Positions 26,591-34,441 of a stretch of 64,000 nucleotides of DNA are shown piece after piece. Made by a program: the position numbers and the translations under genes. Origin of the DNA: an uncultured bacterium (lineage in GTDB: Bacteria; Bacteroidota; Bacteroidia; Bacteroidales; UBA932); assembly GCA_949300025.1 (NCBI GenBank), contig CASGCS010000005.1, positions 124,001 to 188,000 of the forward strand, read 5' to 3'. Each line of letters begins with the position of its first letter. Positions within the stretch are counted from its first letter, which is position 1. The notes beneath the pieces are model-generated. The model made no database searches, had not been told where the DNA came from, and saw only the letters and a list, made by a program, of their open reading frames with translations.

Positions 26591-27583
26591 CTACGGAACT
26601 TCAACCGTATTTATTATCTCCGTTATTATATTCTCAGTTGTAACATTCTCGGCTTCCGCCTCGTATGTAAGGCCTATCCTGTGGCGCAGAACCTCGTAGC
26701 ATACAGCCCTCACGTCTTCGGGAATCACATATCCTCTACGCTTGATAAAGGCATACGCCTTTGAAGCCATTGCCAGACTTATGCTTGCACGCGGAGAGGC
26801 TCCGTACTGGATCAGGTCCTTGAGCTTGCCAAGCGCATAATCTTCCGGCGTTCTGGTAGCATATACAATATCCACTATGTAACGCTCTATCTTCTCGTCC
26901 ATATAGACATCCTTCACCACGCTGCGGGCCCTGATTATGTCTTCAGGCTTGAGCACCGCAGAGGCCTTGGGGAACGAGCCGCCGTTATGCATCTTTATAA
27001 TCTGCTTCTCCTCATCCTTCTTGGGATAGTTCACCACCACCTTGAGCATGAACCTGTCGACCTGCGCTTCGGGAAGAGGATATGTACCCTCCTGCTCCAC
27101 CGGATTCTGGGTTGCCATTACAAGGAAAGGCTCAGGAAGCTTGTATGTGCTGTCGCCTATGGTCACCTGCCTCTCCTGCATGGCCTCCAGAAGTGCAGAC
27201 TGCACCTTTGCCGGAGAACGGTTTATCTCATCGGCAAGAACGAAGTTTGCAAAGACAGGGCCCAGTTTTACCTGGAACTGTTCGCTCTTCTGGCTGTAGA
27301 TCATTGTACCCACCACATCGGCAGGCAGCAGGTCAGGAGTAAACTGAATACGGCTGAACTTAGCCTCTACTATATTAGCAAGCGTATTAATAGCCAATGT
27401 CTTGGCCAAACCGGGCATACCTTCGAGCAGGATATGTCCGTCTGCAAGGAGACCTATCAGCAAATTCTCTACAAGATGCTTCTGTCCTACTATCACCTTG
27501 TTCATCTCCATGGTAATAATATCTACAAAAGCGCTCTCCTTCTGAATCCTTTCGTTAAGTTCCTTAATGTTTACCGTTTCCAT
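26591..27583 (-). CDS. moxR: MoxR-family AAA+ ATPase
   Basis: A 330-residue AAA+ ATPase. Walker A is EGMPGLAKTLAIN, Walker B is FVLADEINRSPAKVQ with the following LLEAMQERQVTIG, and sensor 1 is VMATQNPVEQEGTYPLPEAQ; the MoxR lid with GASPRASISLAMASKA is near the C-terminus. First gene of the minus-strand operon that continues through bat genes to 17335. It is divergent from truA with 54 bases between the two start codons. Confidence 0.93.
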   Translation of the reverse strand: METVNIKELNERIQKESAFVDIITMEMNKVIVGQKHLVENLLIGLLADGHILLEGMPGLAKTLAINTLANIVEAKFSRIQFTPDLLPADVVGTMIYSQKSEQFQVKLGPVFANFVLADEINRSPAKVQSALLEAMQERQVTIGDSTYKLPEPFLVMATQNPVEQEGTYPLPEAQVDRFMLKVVVNYPKKDEEKQIIKMHNGGSFPKASAVLKPEDIIRARSVVKDVYMDEKIERYIVDIVYATRTPEDYALGKLKDLIQYGASPRASISLAMASKAYAFIKRRGYVIPEDVRAVCYEVLRHRIGLTYEAEAENVTTENIITEIINTVEVP

Positions 27584-27605
27584 ATCTATTATCGTTATTA
27601 TTTCT

Positions 27606-27613
27606 TACCTTTG
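27606..27613 (+). promoter_or_regulatory. -7 box for truA
   Basis: TACCTTTG lies 24 bases before the truA ATG, in the short gap shared with divergent moxR. A TTTC near 27575 could serve as a weak -33 element. Confidence 0.45.
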
Positions 27614-27637
27614 CGCCGCAACCGGGCCGTACACTCC

Positions 27638-28411
27638 ATGAGATATTTCATTACCCTATCATACGACGGCACCCCTTTCAGCGGGTGGCAAATTCAGGAA
27701 AATGCGAACAGCGTGCAGCATGAAATACAAAAAGCGCTCGGCATTCTTCTAAAGGAGCCCGTAATCGTCACAGGTGCGGGAAGAACAGATGCCGGAGTAA
27801 ATGCAATCGGATATGTAGCACACTTTGACTCTGCAAACATTTTGAAAAATTGCCCGCAATTGTGCTACAAATTAAATGCCATTCTGCCTGATGAAATATG
27901 CGTCAATGAAATTTTCCGGATGCCCGACAACGCACACGCAAGGTTCGATGCAACGAGCAGATGCTACAAGTATTACATCCACACCAGAAAAGATCCTTTC
28001 TGCACCCGGCACTCATGTTTTACAAAGGCAGACCCTGATATTGCGGCCATGAACAGGGCCGCCGGATACCTGCTGGGAGTCCACGATTTCAGCTGCTTTG
28101 AAAAGGTAAACGGGGGGAACAAGACCTCTGTCTGCAACGTAATGGAAGCCGGCTGGGAGCAGATAGAAGAGCACCGGTATCTCTTTACAATAAGGGCCAA
28201 CCGTTTTCTCAGAAACATGGTACGGGCGATAGTAGGCTCGCTTCTGGAGGTCGGCTACGGCAAACGCCCTCCTGAATGGATAGCGGAAATCATGGAGATG
28301 AAAGAACGCGGAAAGGCCGGGCAATCTGTCCCGGGCAACGCTCTTTTTCTCGCAGAGATTACCTACCCGTATCCGTTGGGCAGGCAGCCGAAGAGTTCCG
28401 ACCCTCAATAG
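27638..28411 (+). CDS. truA: tRNA pseudouridine(38-40) synthase TruA
   Basis: A 257-residue enzyme making pseudouridine at positions 38-40 of the tRNA anticodon arm. The catalytic aspartate is in GAGRTDAGVNAIGYVAHFD, and RFDATSRCYKYYI and RFLRNMVRAIVGSLLEVG are typical later motifs. The ATG at 27638 gives the conserved start MRYFITLSYDGTPFSGWQ; an open frame far upstream overlaps moxR on the other strand and is not coding. Confidence 0.95.
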   Translation: MRYFITLSYDGTPFSGWQIQENANSVQHEIQKALGILLKEPVIVTGAGRTDAGVNAIGYVAHFDSANILKNCPQLCYKLNAILPDEICVNEIFRMPDNAHARFDATSRCYKYYIHTRKDPFCTRHSCFTKADPDIAAMNRAAGYLLGVHDFSCFEKVNGGNKTSVCNVMEAGWEQIEEHRYLFTIRANRFLRNMVRAIVGSLLEVGYGKRPPEWIAEIMEMKERGKAGQSVPGNALFLAEITYPYPLGRQPKSSDPQ

Positions 28412-28518
28412 CCGCACATGTTTTCCGGTCATGCATCCGGTTTTCCGAATGCGCCTGCAACGGCTCCGGAGAGGGCTGTCGCACGACTTTAAAATTTCAT
28501 CGCTGGCAAAGTTATCTT

Positions 28519-28556
28519 AACTTGAACTTCAGATAACCCATATAAAAGTTCAAGTT
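28519..28556 (+). repeat. 11-bp inverted repeat abutting the invertase start codon
   Basis: AACTTGAACTT (28519-28529) and its exact complement AAGTTCAAGTT (28546-28556) flank 16 AT-rich bases; the right arm touches the ATG. It could be an operator, an RNA hairpin covering the start, or a recombination site for the adjacent invertase. Which one is unknown. Confidence 0.7.
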
Positions 28557-29162
28557 ATGATATACGGCTACATAAGAGTCAGCACAGACAAGCAGACTGT
28601 GGAAAACCAGAAATTCGAGATTAACGAATATTGCAAGAGAAACAATCTGAAAATCAACGGGTATATTCAGGAGACCATAAGCGGAAACAAGACCTACCGC
28701 AAGCGCGAACTTGGCAAGCTGCTCTACAAGGTACAGTCAGACGACCTGATTATCTGCGCAGAACTCTCGCGTCTGGGAAGAAACCTCTTCATGATAATGG
28801 AAATTCTCAACATCTGCATGTCAAAAGGATGCAGGGTCTGGACAATAAAGGACAATTACAAACTTGGAGACGACATACAGAGCAAGGTGCTGGCCTTTGC
28901 CTTCGGGCTCTCCGCCGAAATAGAGCGCAACCTCATTAGCCAGAGGACAAAGGAGGCGCTCGCCAGGATAAAGTCTGAAGGAAAGAGCGTAGGCCGCAGG
29001 CAGGGAAGCAAGAACAAGTTTTCCAAACTGCACGGGAAGACCAAGATAATAAACCAGATGCTCGACGAGGGGTTCACCGTCTCCCAAATATCGCTCAAGA
29101 TTCTGGTCCACAGAAGCACAATCTACAAATATCTCAAGGAGACAGGATACAACAGGAGATAA
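28557..29162 (+). CDS. Mpi-like serine DNA invertase
   Basis: A 201-residue small serine recombinase. The nucleophile is Ser9 in YIRVSTDKQT, with the arginines in ELSRLGRNLFMIMEIL, a long E helix (LAFAFGLSAEIERNLISQRT) and a C-terminal helix-turn-helix (FTVSQISLKILVHRSTIYKYL). From memory it closely resembles Mpi, the B. fragilis invertase that flips promoters of capsule loci, in length and in segments such as NICMSKGCRVWTIKDNY. It may therefore act on scattered invertible promoters elsewhere in the genome. A perfect 11-bp inverted repeat ends at its ATG. Confidence 0.88.
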   Translation: MIYGYIRVSTDKQTVENQKFEINEYCKRNNLKINGYIQETISGNKTYRKRELGKLLYKVQSDDLIICAELSRLGRNLFMIMEILNICMSKGCRVWTIKDNYKLGDDIQSKVLAFAFGLSAEIERNLISQRTKEALARIKSEGKSVGRRQGSKNKFSKLHGKTKIINQMLDEGFTVSQISLKILVHRSTIYKYLKETGYNRR

Positions 29163-29183
29163 TCCTGTCACACATTTTTTGAT

Positions 29184-29191
29184 TAACTTTG
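29184..29191 (+). promoter_or_regulatory. -7 box for the thioredoxin-like lipoprotein
   Basis: TAACTTTG, 66 bases before the ATG at 29258 and just after the invertase stop. No clear -33 element. Confidence 0.45.
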
Positions 29192-29257
29192 TTCAGACTT
29201 TTGCGTCTTCCTCTCGTAAGGCAAAAAAGAAGACGATTACAGATAAATTACATACAC

Positions 29258-30343
29258 ATGAAAAAGATGATTATGGCGGCCGTTGCCGCCGCAACGCTCC
29301 TTTCCGGATGCGGTTCTTCCGACTCCACTGCAGTAAAATATACCATTACCGGCTGCGACAGCTCCTTCATCGACGGGCAGTACATGTACATCTTCACCCA
29401 CGATGCAGGCAAGGCCGAGTGGCCCGATTCTGCACTCATTTCAAACCATTCGTTTGTAATGGAAGGGGAACTGCCGTTTTCGACAACGGCATTTCTCTAT
29501 ATGGCCTCCGGCATTGGCGCAGGGGATGCCACACAACTGAGTTCCTCTTTCATCATTGAAAACGGGACCATCATGGCGGAAAACAGAGGCGGCTACTTTC
29601 TGGAAATGACAGGCACTCCACAGAACGAACTTAAAAACCGCATGTATGAGATGTTTTCCTCAATCGCGGCAGACACCTCGCTCACACCGCCTGAGATTGA
29701 ACGCGCCTATGACAGCATCACAAAGAGCGTAATTCTGGAAAACAGAGACGCGCTTGCACTCGATCTGCTCCAATATTGGCTTGATGCACATTCCGGCAGC
29801 GAAGTGCTCTCCATGCTCGACTCATTTCCCGAACCGTACAGAAAACACCCGCAGGCAATATATCTTGCAGATCTCATAAAAAGCATGCCGACAGATATAG
29901 GACGCAGTTACGCCGATATTGCAGGATTCACACCGGAAGGGGATTCGCTCCGTCTTTCAGATGTGGTTTCCCGCAAAGGGAACCGCTACCTGCTGCTCGA
30001 TTTCGGCGCATTGTGGTGCGGGCCGTGCAGGGCGGAGTACCCGAACCTGTCGGAGCTCTATAAAAAATACAGTTCAAAAGGATTCGAGATTTTCGGAGTC
30101 TCGTATGATTCCAGTCTGGAGGCATGGCAGGAGTGCATAGAGAGATTCGATATGGAGTGGCCGCAAATCCATCAGGGATTCGGCATGCAGCCGCGCCAGA
30201 CGCAGGCATGGAAAGACTACAACCCCAACGGCATTCCTGCGACATTTCTGATAGACTGCAAAACCGGTACGCTGATAGCCAAGGGGCTCCGGGGCGAAAC
30301 CCTCCGCATGAAGATAGAAGAGTTGCTGGGGTTATTGCCTTGA
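29258..30343 (+). CDS. Thioredoxin-like (TlpA-type) lipoprotein with DUF4369-like domain
   Basis: A 361-residue exported lipoprotein: signal peptide with lipobox LLSGC (Cys18), an N-terminal DUF4369-like beta domain (about 25-130), a helical linker, and a C-terminal thioredoxin fold with the redox motif LWCGPCRAEYPNL near residues 249-261 and the cis-proline region NGIPATFLI. It probably reduces or oxidises disulfides in the periplasm, tethered to a membrane. The ATG at 29258 is used since the upstream open frame lacks a signal peptide. Its 3' end overlaps the convergent Fic fragment by 12 bases. Confidence 0.87.
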   Translation: MKKMIMAAVAAATLLSGCGSSDSTAVKYTITGCDSSFIDGQYMYIFTHDAGKAEWPDSALISNHSFVMEGELPFSTTAFLYMASGIGAGDATQLSSSFIIENGTIMAENRGGYFLEMTGTPQNELKNRMYEMFSSIAADTSLTPPEIERAYDSITKSVILENRDALALDLLQYWLDAHSGSEVLSMLDSFPEPYRKHPQAIYLADLIKSMPTDIGRSYADIAGFTPEGDSLRLSDVVSRKGNRYLLLDFGALWCGPCRAEYPNLSELYKKYSSKGFEIFGVSYDSSLEAWQECIERFDMEWPQIHQGFGMQPRQTQAWKDYNPNGIPATFLIDCKTGTLIAKGLRGETLRMKIEELLGLLP

Positions 30344-30925
30344 TACGATTTCGTTATACAATGCCAATCCTTTTGAGGTCAACAGATATTTCTGTCGGGG
30401 ATGATTTGGTTTATCCGGGTACAGTGCTTTTACAATACCTGCTTCCAAGGCAGGAGCCATGTAGTTTTCTAAAAATGTAGGCCTGTGTTTCAACCCTATC
30501 TTCTCCATCAGACTTTTCAGAGATAACTGCCCGTTGGACAAGGCAAGCAATAAGGCACGAACTTGTTCGGTTACTTGTACGGCAGGTTGTTCGGTACTTG
30601 TACGGTCAACCTGCTGCATCTGCACCCCGGCCGGCTCCTCAATAGCATTGACTACCATATACCTGTTCCGCAACTCGTTGTTTTCGCCCAACAGCAGATT
30701 ACGGAAAAAACGTTCAAGGTACTCTGAATTACGCATGACGCCTTTTTGCACATTCTGATAGTTGGCGCGTACCAGGGCATTACGGAAATACCACGAATGA
30801 TTGGCAAACAGGTCGTTTGTTACGTCAAAACCCATAGAACGTAAATAGAGAATCGTAAATACTGCCGTTGTACGGGTGTTTCCCTCACCGAACGGGTGGA
30901 TTTGCCATAGTCCAGACACACTGAT
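30332..30925 (-). pseudogene. C-terminal fragment of a Fic-family protein
   Basis: About 197 codons that begin abruptly at VSGLWQIHPFGEGNTRT, the catalytic Fic motif (HPFxEGNTR), and continue through the usual C-terminal helices and a winged-helix region (SLKSLMEKIGLKHRPTFLENY). The whole N-terminal half of a Fic protein is missing. Upstream on the minus strand the family similarity stops at about 30925 and an in-frame stop follows at 30950-30952. Only a GTG (30919) could start it. It is best read as a remnant truncated at the edge of the AT-rich cassette. It differs from the intact Fic gene near 59.2 kb, whose motif is HPWVDGNGRT. Confidence 0.75.
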
Positions 30926-30932
30926 TGAAACT

Positions 30933-30950
30933 ACGTAATTCCTATTACGT
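30933..30950. repeat. Palindrome at the Fic truncation point
   Basis: ACGTAAT, a 4-base centre, then ATTACGT. It lies within 10 bases of where the Fic homology breaks off and could be a scar or site of insertion. Confidence 0.5.
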
Positions 30951-30967
30951 TACTCATTTAAACAATA

Positions 30968-31000
30968 TAGCGTGAACTAAAAATTTTTAAGTCCACGCTA
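30968..31000 (-). terminator. Hairpin terminator after the peptide cassette
   Basis: TAGCGTGAACT (30968-30978) pairs with AGTCCACGCTA (30990-31000) with one mismatch around an A/T-rich loop. It is 26 bases past the stop of the small peptide gene, which fits termination of the minus-strand cassette. The trailing T run is weak. Confidence 0.5.
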
Positions 31001-31026
31001 CTCCGTACCTATTTTCTCCTGCGAAC

Positions 31027-31134
31027 TTACCGAGGATCACCTTCACAATACTCACAGCCTCCACCATCAGTATAAGTACCAGCATCAGGACGAACAATTT
31101 TAAGTTCACTTACTTCAAAATCCAATGTTTCCAT
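31027..31134 (-). CDS. Candidate radical-SAM peptide precursor, 35 residues
   Basis: A small ORF on the minus strand from the ATG at 31134 to TAA at 31027-31029. The peptide has an acidic leader-like half (METLDFEVSELKIVRPD), a flexible GTYTD segment, then GGGCEYCEGDPR at the C-terminus. A Gly-rich stretch directly before a short Cys-containing tail looks like a leader/core boundary, and the two Cys (27 and 30) with nearby acidic residues (Cys27-x3-Glu31) are plausible targets for a SPASM radical SAM enzyme. That enzyme is encoded 92 bases upstream on the same strand, and a hairpin follows. Coding status and processing are inferred; no homologue search was possible. Confidence 0.6.
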   Translation of the reverse strand: METLDFEVSELKIVRPDAGTYTDGGGCEYCEGDPR

Positions 31135-31226
31135 AACAAATATTTTAAATTCATTTTACTATTATACTGCATCTTGTGTCTTACTTGAGAGAATCAAGAG
31201 ATTACACAATTTACAGTTTTTAAATT

Positions 31227-32504
31227 TCAATTTGACAACCTGTCTTCCAGTAGACTGGCAATTAAAGATTTAGTAAAATCACATTTACTAATCCGTTGTT
31301 CGGGAGTTTGGCTAAGTCTTTCTGTCGGACACCCACCTGCACAATGCCATTTTGCAAAACATGTTGAACAACATTCATATTTTGCATTAAAGATATTATA
31401 AATCTTACTTTTTTTATCTTGATCTATATTAACCTGTTCACCAATATATCCATAATCAACAAGGCCATAAGCAAATTCTCCTTTGGAAGATATTCTGTGA
31501 CATGCAACGATATCTCCATCTGGCGTAACGCAAAATTCACCCCTGCAAAAACGGCTGTTTAACTTATCTAAAGAATTAGAAATCGAATTATAAACTCTTA
31601 TATTATTTTTTAATCCGACTCTTCTTGCCTTCATAAATGATTCTATAAACTCTTTATAAAAATCCTCATCATTATCTTCTGCACTAAGTACTGGTTCAAA
31701 ATGTAGTTTATTCACATTTTTATAATTTGATTTTACAAAGTCTACCATTTCCGGCATAAGATTTACATTTAATTTTGTTATTGTAGATCTGAAATTGTAT
31801 AAAATTCCGGCATCGTCAACCTTTTTTATCATTGCATCTACAACATCAAACGAGTCATGGTTCATATCTGCAAACGGACGTTGTATATTTTGTACACGAG
31901 GCAATATATCATACGATATTCCAAGATACGCACCATGTTCTTTCAAATAATTTATTCTTTCGTCATTCAGCAATGTGGCGTTTGTTGTTACGGTTATATT
32001 TATCTGTGTTGACTTCTTTCTAGCATCAAAAATGTAATCTATGGCATATTTTAACAACCCCCAATTTAACAATGGTTCTCCACCGCCAATAAAAATAAAA
32101 TCTACGGTTTTTGAAGATTTGGATAAAGCAAAATCTATTGCAATTCTCAATTTTCCCTTATCAAGCGTTTTTTTAGAACGGGCCTCCTGAGCATAGCAAT
32201 ATGTACAGGCAAGATTGCACGACTGAGATAGTATTATTACAATACATGTTTCAGAACCTACCGTTTTTGATCTTGGCAAGGTTACCTGAATATCCCTGAT
32301 TTCTGACAAATATCTCCATACTGCCGTATGTCTATCTTCTTCTGATATTTCATTCCCTTGAATATATCTATTGACCAATTCTGCCGTTTTCTTATTTCCG
32401 AAAAAAGCGACATTCTGTAATGGAGCGTAAATAATGTACCCCATTTTTGCATTTTTTCTTGGAATAATAAAAATATCCTTTATCGCTGTCATTACTTCTT
32501 TCAA
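31227..32504 (-). CDS. Radical SAM/SPASM peptide-modifying enzyme
   Basis: A 425-residue enzyme. The SAM-cluster motif is Cys96-x3-Cys100-x2-Cys103 (SCNLACTYCYAQEA), and GGGEPLLNWG is the SAM-binding glycine motif. The C-terminal SPASM domain is complete: CRGEFCVTPDGDIVAC, then CSTCFAKWHCAGGC (C-x2-C-x5-C-x3-C) and a later KCDF, enough to hold two auxiliary 4Fe-4S clusters. Residues 1-85 form a possible peptide-recognition region. SPASM enzymes usually modify peptides or proteins (sactipeptides, ranthipeptides, sulfatases, quinohemoproteins). No sulfatase lies nearby, and a 35-residue Cys peptide does. The gene is clearly AT-richer than its surroundings. Confidence 0.9.
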   Translation of the reverse strand: MKEVMTAIKDIFIIPRKNAKMGYIIYAPLQNVAFFGNKKTAELVNRYIQGNEISEEDRHTAVWRYLSEIRDIQVTLPRSKTVGSETCIVIILSQSCNLACTYCYAQEARSKKTLDKGKLRIAIDFALSKSSKTVDFIFIGGGEPLLNWGLLKYAIDYIFDARKKSTQINITVTTNATLLNDERINYLKEHGAYLGISYDILPRVQNIQRPFADMNHDSFDVVDAMIKKVDDAGILYNFRSTITKLNVNLMPEMVDFVKSNYKNVNKLHFEPVLSAEDNDEDFYKEFIESFMKARRVGLKNNIRVYNSISNSLDKLNSRFCRGEFCVTPDGDIVACHRISSKGEFAYGLVDYGYIGEQVNIDQDKKSKIYNIFNAKYECCSTCFAKWHCAGGCPTERLSQTPEQRISKCDFTKSLIASLLEDRLSN

Positions 32505-32568
32505 AACTTAATAGAAATGTCATCAATCGCCAGATATTCGCCGATGCGTAAAATCGCTTAAAGACAAA

Positions 32569-33441
32569 TTACTTCAAATGCCATGAAAATAAATTTCTTA
32601 CAGGCTTCATTCTTGTACCGTCGGCAAAAGGATATGCTACAAAATCTTTAGGATAATTATCTCTATCGCGCATATACCTGTCAAAACATTGTAAATTAAA
32701 TCTTTTGATTTCAGAATCAAAAACTTGAGAGATTTTTCCATATACTGATATATTCACACTTTTTACAGCATTCAATAATTCTCTACACTCACTGTCTCGA
32801 TTTGATCTGTATTCAATATATGAAGAACCTATAAACCGCGTTATATGATTAATATATTTTTTTGGATTTATCCACTTACATCTTATCCATTCACAAACAA
32901 GTTTGACACACCTTCCTACTTCTCCGATATCATTAAAAAGAACAGATGTGAGAAAATCTGCAGATTCCGCATTTCTGACAAGTCCTTTTTTAACAAATCC
33001 AAAAACTGAGACATACCCGCCTTGACATGTAAATGGATTGTGTATTATAGCACTTGCCAAGTTATCTGAGACATTGACCTTTCCATCTATGCAACGAGTT
33101 TGTATTGCTCCATTACAAAAATAGATACTCACATCCCTTTCCGCCTTGTATTCTATTGGCCAGCTTTTTTTTTCAAAAAAATCAACAGTTTTAATGTAAA
33201 GATCAACTATGAGCGGAGCTTTTTCTCTGTTAATTTGCTCTCTTACCCCAGAAGTCACATTCTTAAACCACTCAAAATCACGTTCTCTATTTTTCAACAA
33301 GATAGAAATCCTTTGTTTTTCTAAAGCAGTATAACACTCTGCTATCTTTAAATATGGGCCATATGATGTGATAAACCATTTTGGCAATCCGACAGAGAAC
33401 CCATTAAATACAATTGTACTATATGGTTGGGGAAAATACAT
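32569..33441 (-). CDS. Unknown 290-residue protein of the radical SAM cassette
   Basis: I do not recognise a family. The protein is soluble, with no signal peptide or membrane helix. It begins MYFPQPYSTIVFNGFSVGLP, is rich in aromatic and basic residues, has six or more scattered Cys without a paired CxxC motif, and ends PFADGTRMKPVRNLFSWHLK. It lies 19 bases downstream of the Cys-rich small protein and 64 bases upstream of the radical SAM gene, so it is probably co-expressed. A role in precursor recognition, further tailoring or leader removal is possible but only a guess. Base composition is AT-rich, as in the rest of the cassette. Confidence 0.7.
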   Translation of the reverse strand: MYFPQPYSTIVFNGFSVGLPKWFITSYGPYLKIAECYTALEKQRISILLKNRERDFEWFKNVTSGVREQINREKAPLIVDLYIKTVDFFEKKSWPIEYKAERDVSIYFCNGAIQTRCIDGKVNVSDNLASAIIHNPFTCQGGYVSVFGFVKKGLVRNAESADFLTSVLFNDIGEVGRCVKLVCEWIRCKWINPKKYINHITRFIGSSYIEYRSNRDSECRELLNAVKSVNISVYGKISQVFDSEIKRFNLQCFDRYMRDRDNYPKDFVAYPFADGTRMKPVRNLFSWHLK

Positions 33442-33460
33442 GACCGCTAACTTTCATCCA

Positions 33461-33658
33461 TTATCCTATTCTCCCTATCTCTCTGACATCTGTCTTTTGG
33501 CATAACGGACATCTTGGAATTGTAAATAAACCCAGAGGACCTGCACATTGCGTATCTCTACATGATTTGCAGAAAATATGTCTGCAATTATCACATACGT
33601 ACACTGTATCACCTTCATTAGTGTTCCCGCACGTGGGACATTGTCTGTAATATGGCAT
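33461..33658 (-). CDS. Small Cys-rich (RING/zinc-ribbon-like) protein
   Basis: A 65-residue protein with nine cysteines. Pairs lie at 7/10 (CPTC), 22/25 (CDNC), 30/33 (CKSC) and 50/53 (CPLC), with a lone Cys38 and His27. The spacing allows two interleaved zinc sites like a RING or double zinc ribbon. First gene of the AT-rich cassette. It could regulate, scaffold or chaperone the modification enzyme; no function is assigned. Confidence 0.7.
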   Translation of the reverse strand: MPYYRQCPTCGNTNEGDTVYVCDNCRHIFCKSCRDTQCAGPLGLFTIPRCPLCQKTDVREIGRIG

Positions 33659-33677
33659 TTTATAATTTTTACGCTAT

Positions 33678-33723
33678 ACGACTCCCAAATAGCAGGTTAT
33701 ACAAAAAGAAAGTGTGGAGTCGT
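33678..33723 (-). repeat. 8-bp inverted repeat upstream of the peptide cassette
   Basis: ACGACTCC (33678-33685) and GGAGTCGT (33716-33723) enclose 30 bases and lie 20 bases before the first gene of the cassette. In RNA it would form a leader hairpin. Confidence 0.45.
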
Positions 33724-34150
33724 TAGTTTTATCTGCTGGAGGTTCTGGTAAACCTTACGTCAATAAAACAATACCCCACACCTGAATAGATTATCAAACG
33801 ATTTGACACAACTATTACATGGTGATGAGTGTTGTATTGTTTATCCCGACGTTTTGAAATGTACCAGATTTCCAGCAGGGACAAAGCCAAACACTTCTGT
33901 ATGTCACTATCAGTCCGATAGCACAACAAAGATAGAAAATGTTTTTCTAAGTTCAACACTCGCGGGGTATTGTATTTGCAAATTTCTGCAAACTATTCTT
34001 TTTCTGCAAGCACACCCGCCTGCAGAAGTATAATATTGATGTTTTTATAAAACCTATTATAAGATTATTTATTCACGGTTCCATCGTCACCTCTGCTTTT
34101 ACGCACTACAGTATGCTTTAATTTGAGAAGTGCAAAATTTCAATAGAAGT
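33724..34150. other. Non-coding AT-rich stretch between cassette and repeat array
   Basis: No convincing gene on either strand. Short open frames of about 76 codons exist on both strands (33729-33959 minus, 33803-34033 plus) but have no recognisable motifs. A minus-strand TATCTTTG box lies at 33934-33927. Confidence 0.5.
33927..33934 (-). promoter_or_regulatory. Possible -7 box for the peptide cassette
   Basis: TATCTTTG on the minus strand, about 270 bases before the Cys-rich gene. There is no good -33 partner, so it is a weak candidate. Confidence 0.25.
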
Positions 34151-34441
34151 TTCCTTATATTCGGCTGCACTTCGTTTGCCGCATATACCGTGCAGCAGCA
34201 CCTGTCAACTTGCCAACATGATTCCACTCTGCGTATATTCGGCTGCACTCCGCTTGCCGCATATACCGTAAAACTCCGCCTGCTTGAGTTGTGATACGGC
34301 TTCTGCGTATATTTGACTTCGTCACATATACTGTGCAACATCACCTGTCAATTTGCCAACATGATTCCACTCTGCGTATATTCGGCTGCGCTTCACTTGC
34401 CGCATATACCGTAAAACTCCGCCTGCTTGAGTTGTGATACG

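Noticed and set aside
26987..27637. Long N-terminal extension of truA
   Set aside because: It lies opposite moxR coding sequence and does not resemble TruA; the conserved start is at 27638.
33729..34033. Two 76-codon frames right of the peptide cassette, considered as a second precursor or as the lost Fic N-terminus
   Set aside because: No Cys-rich tail, no Fic similarity and no supporting signals.
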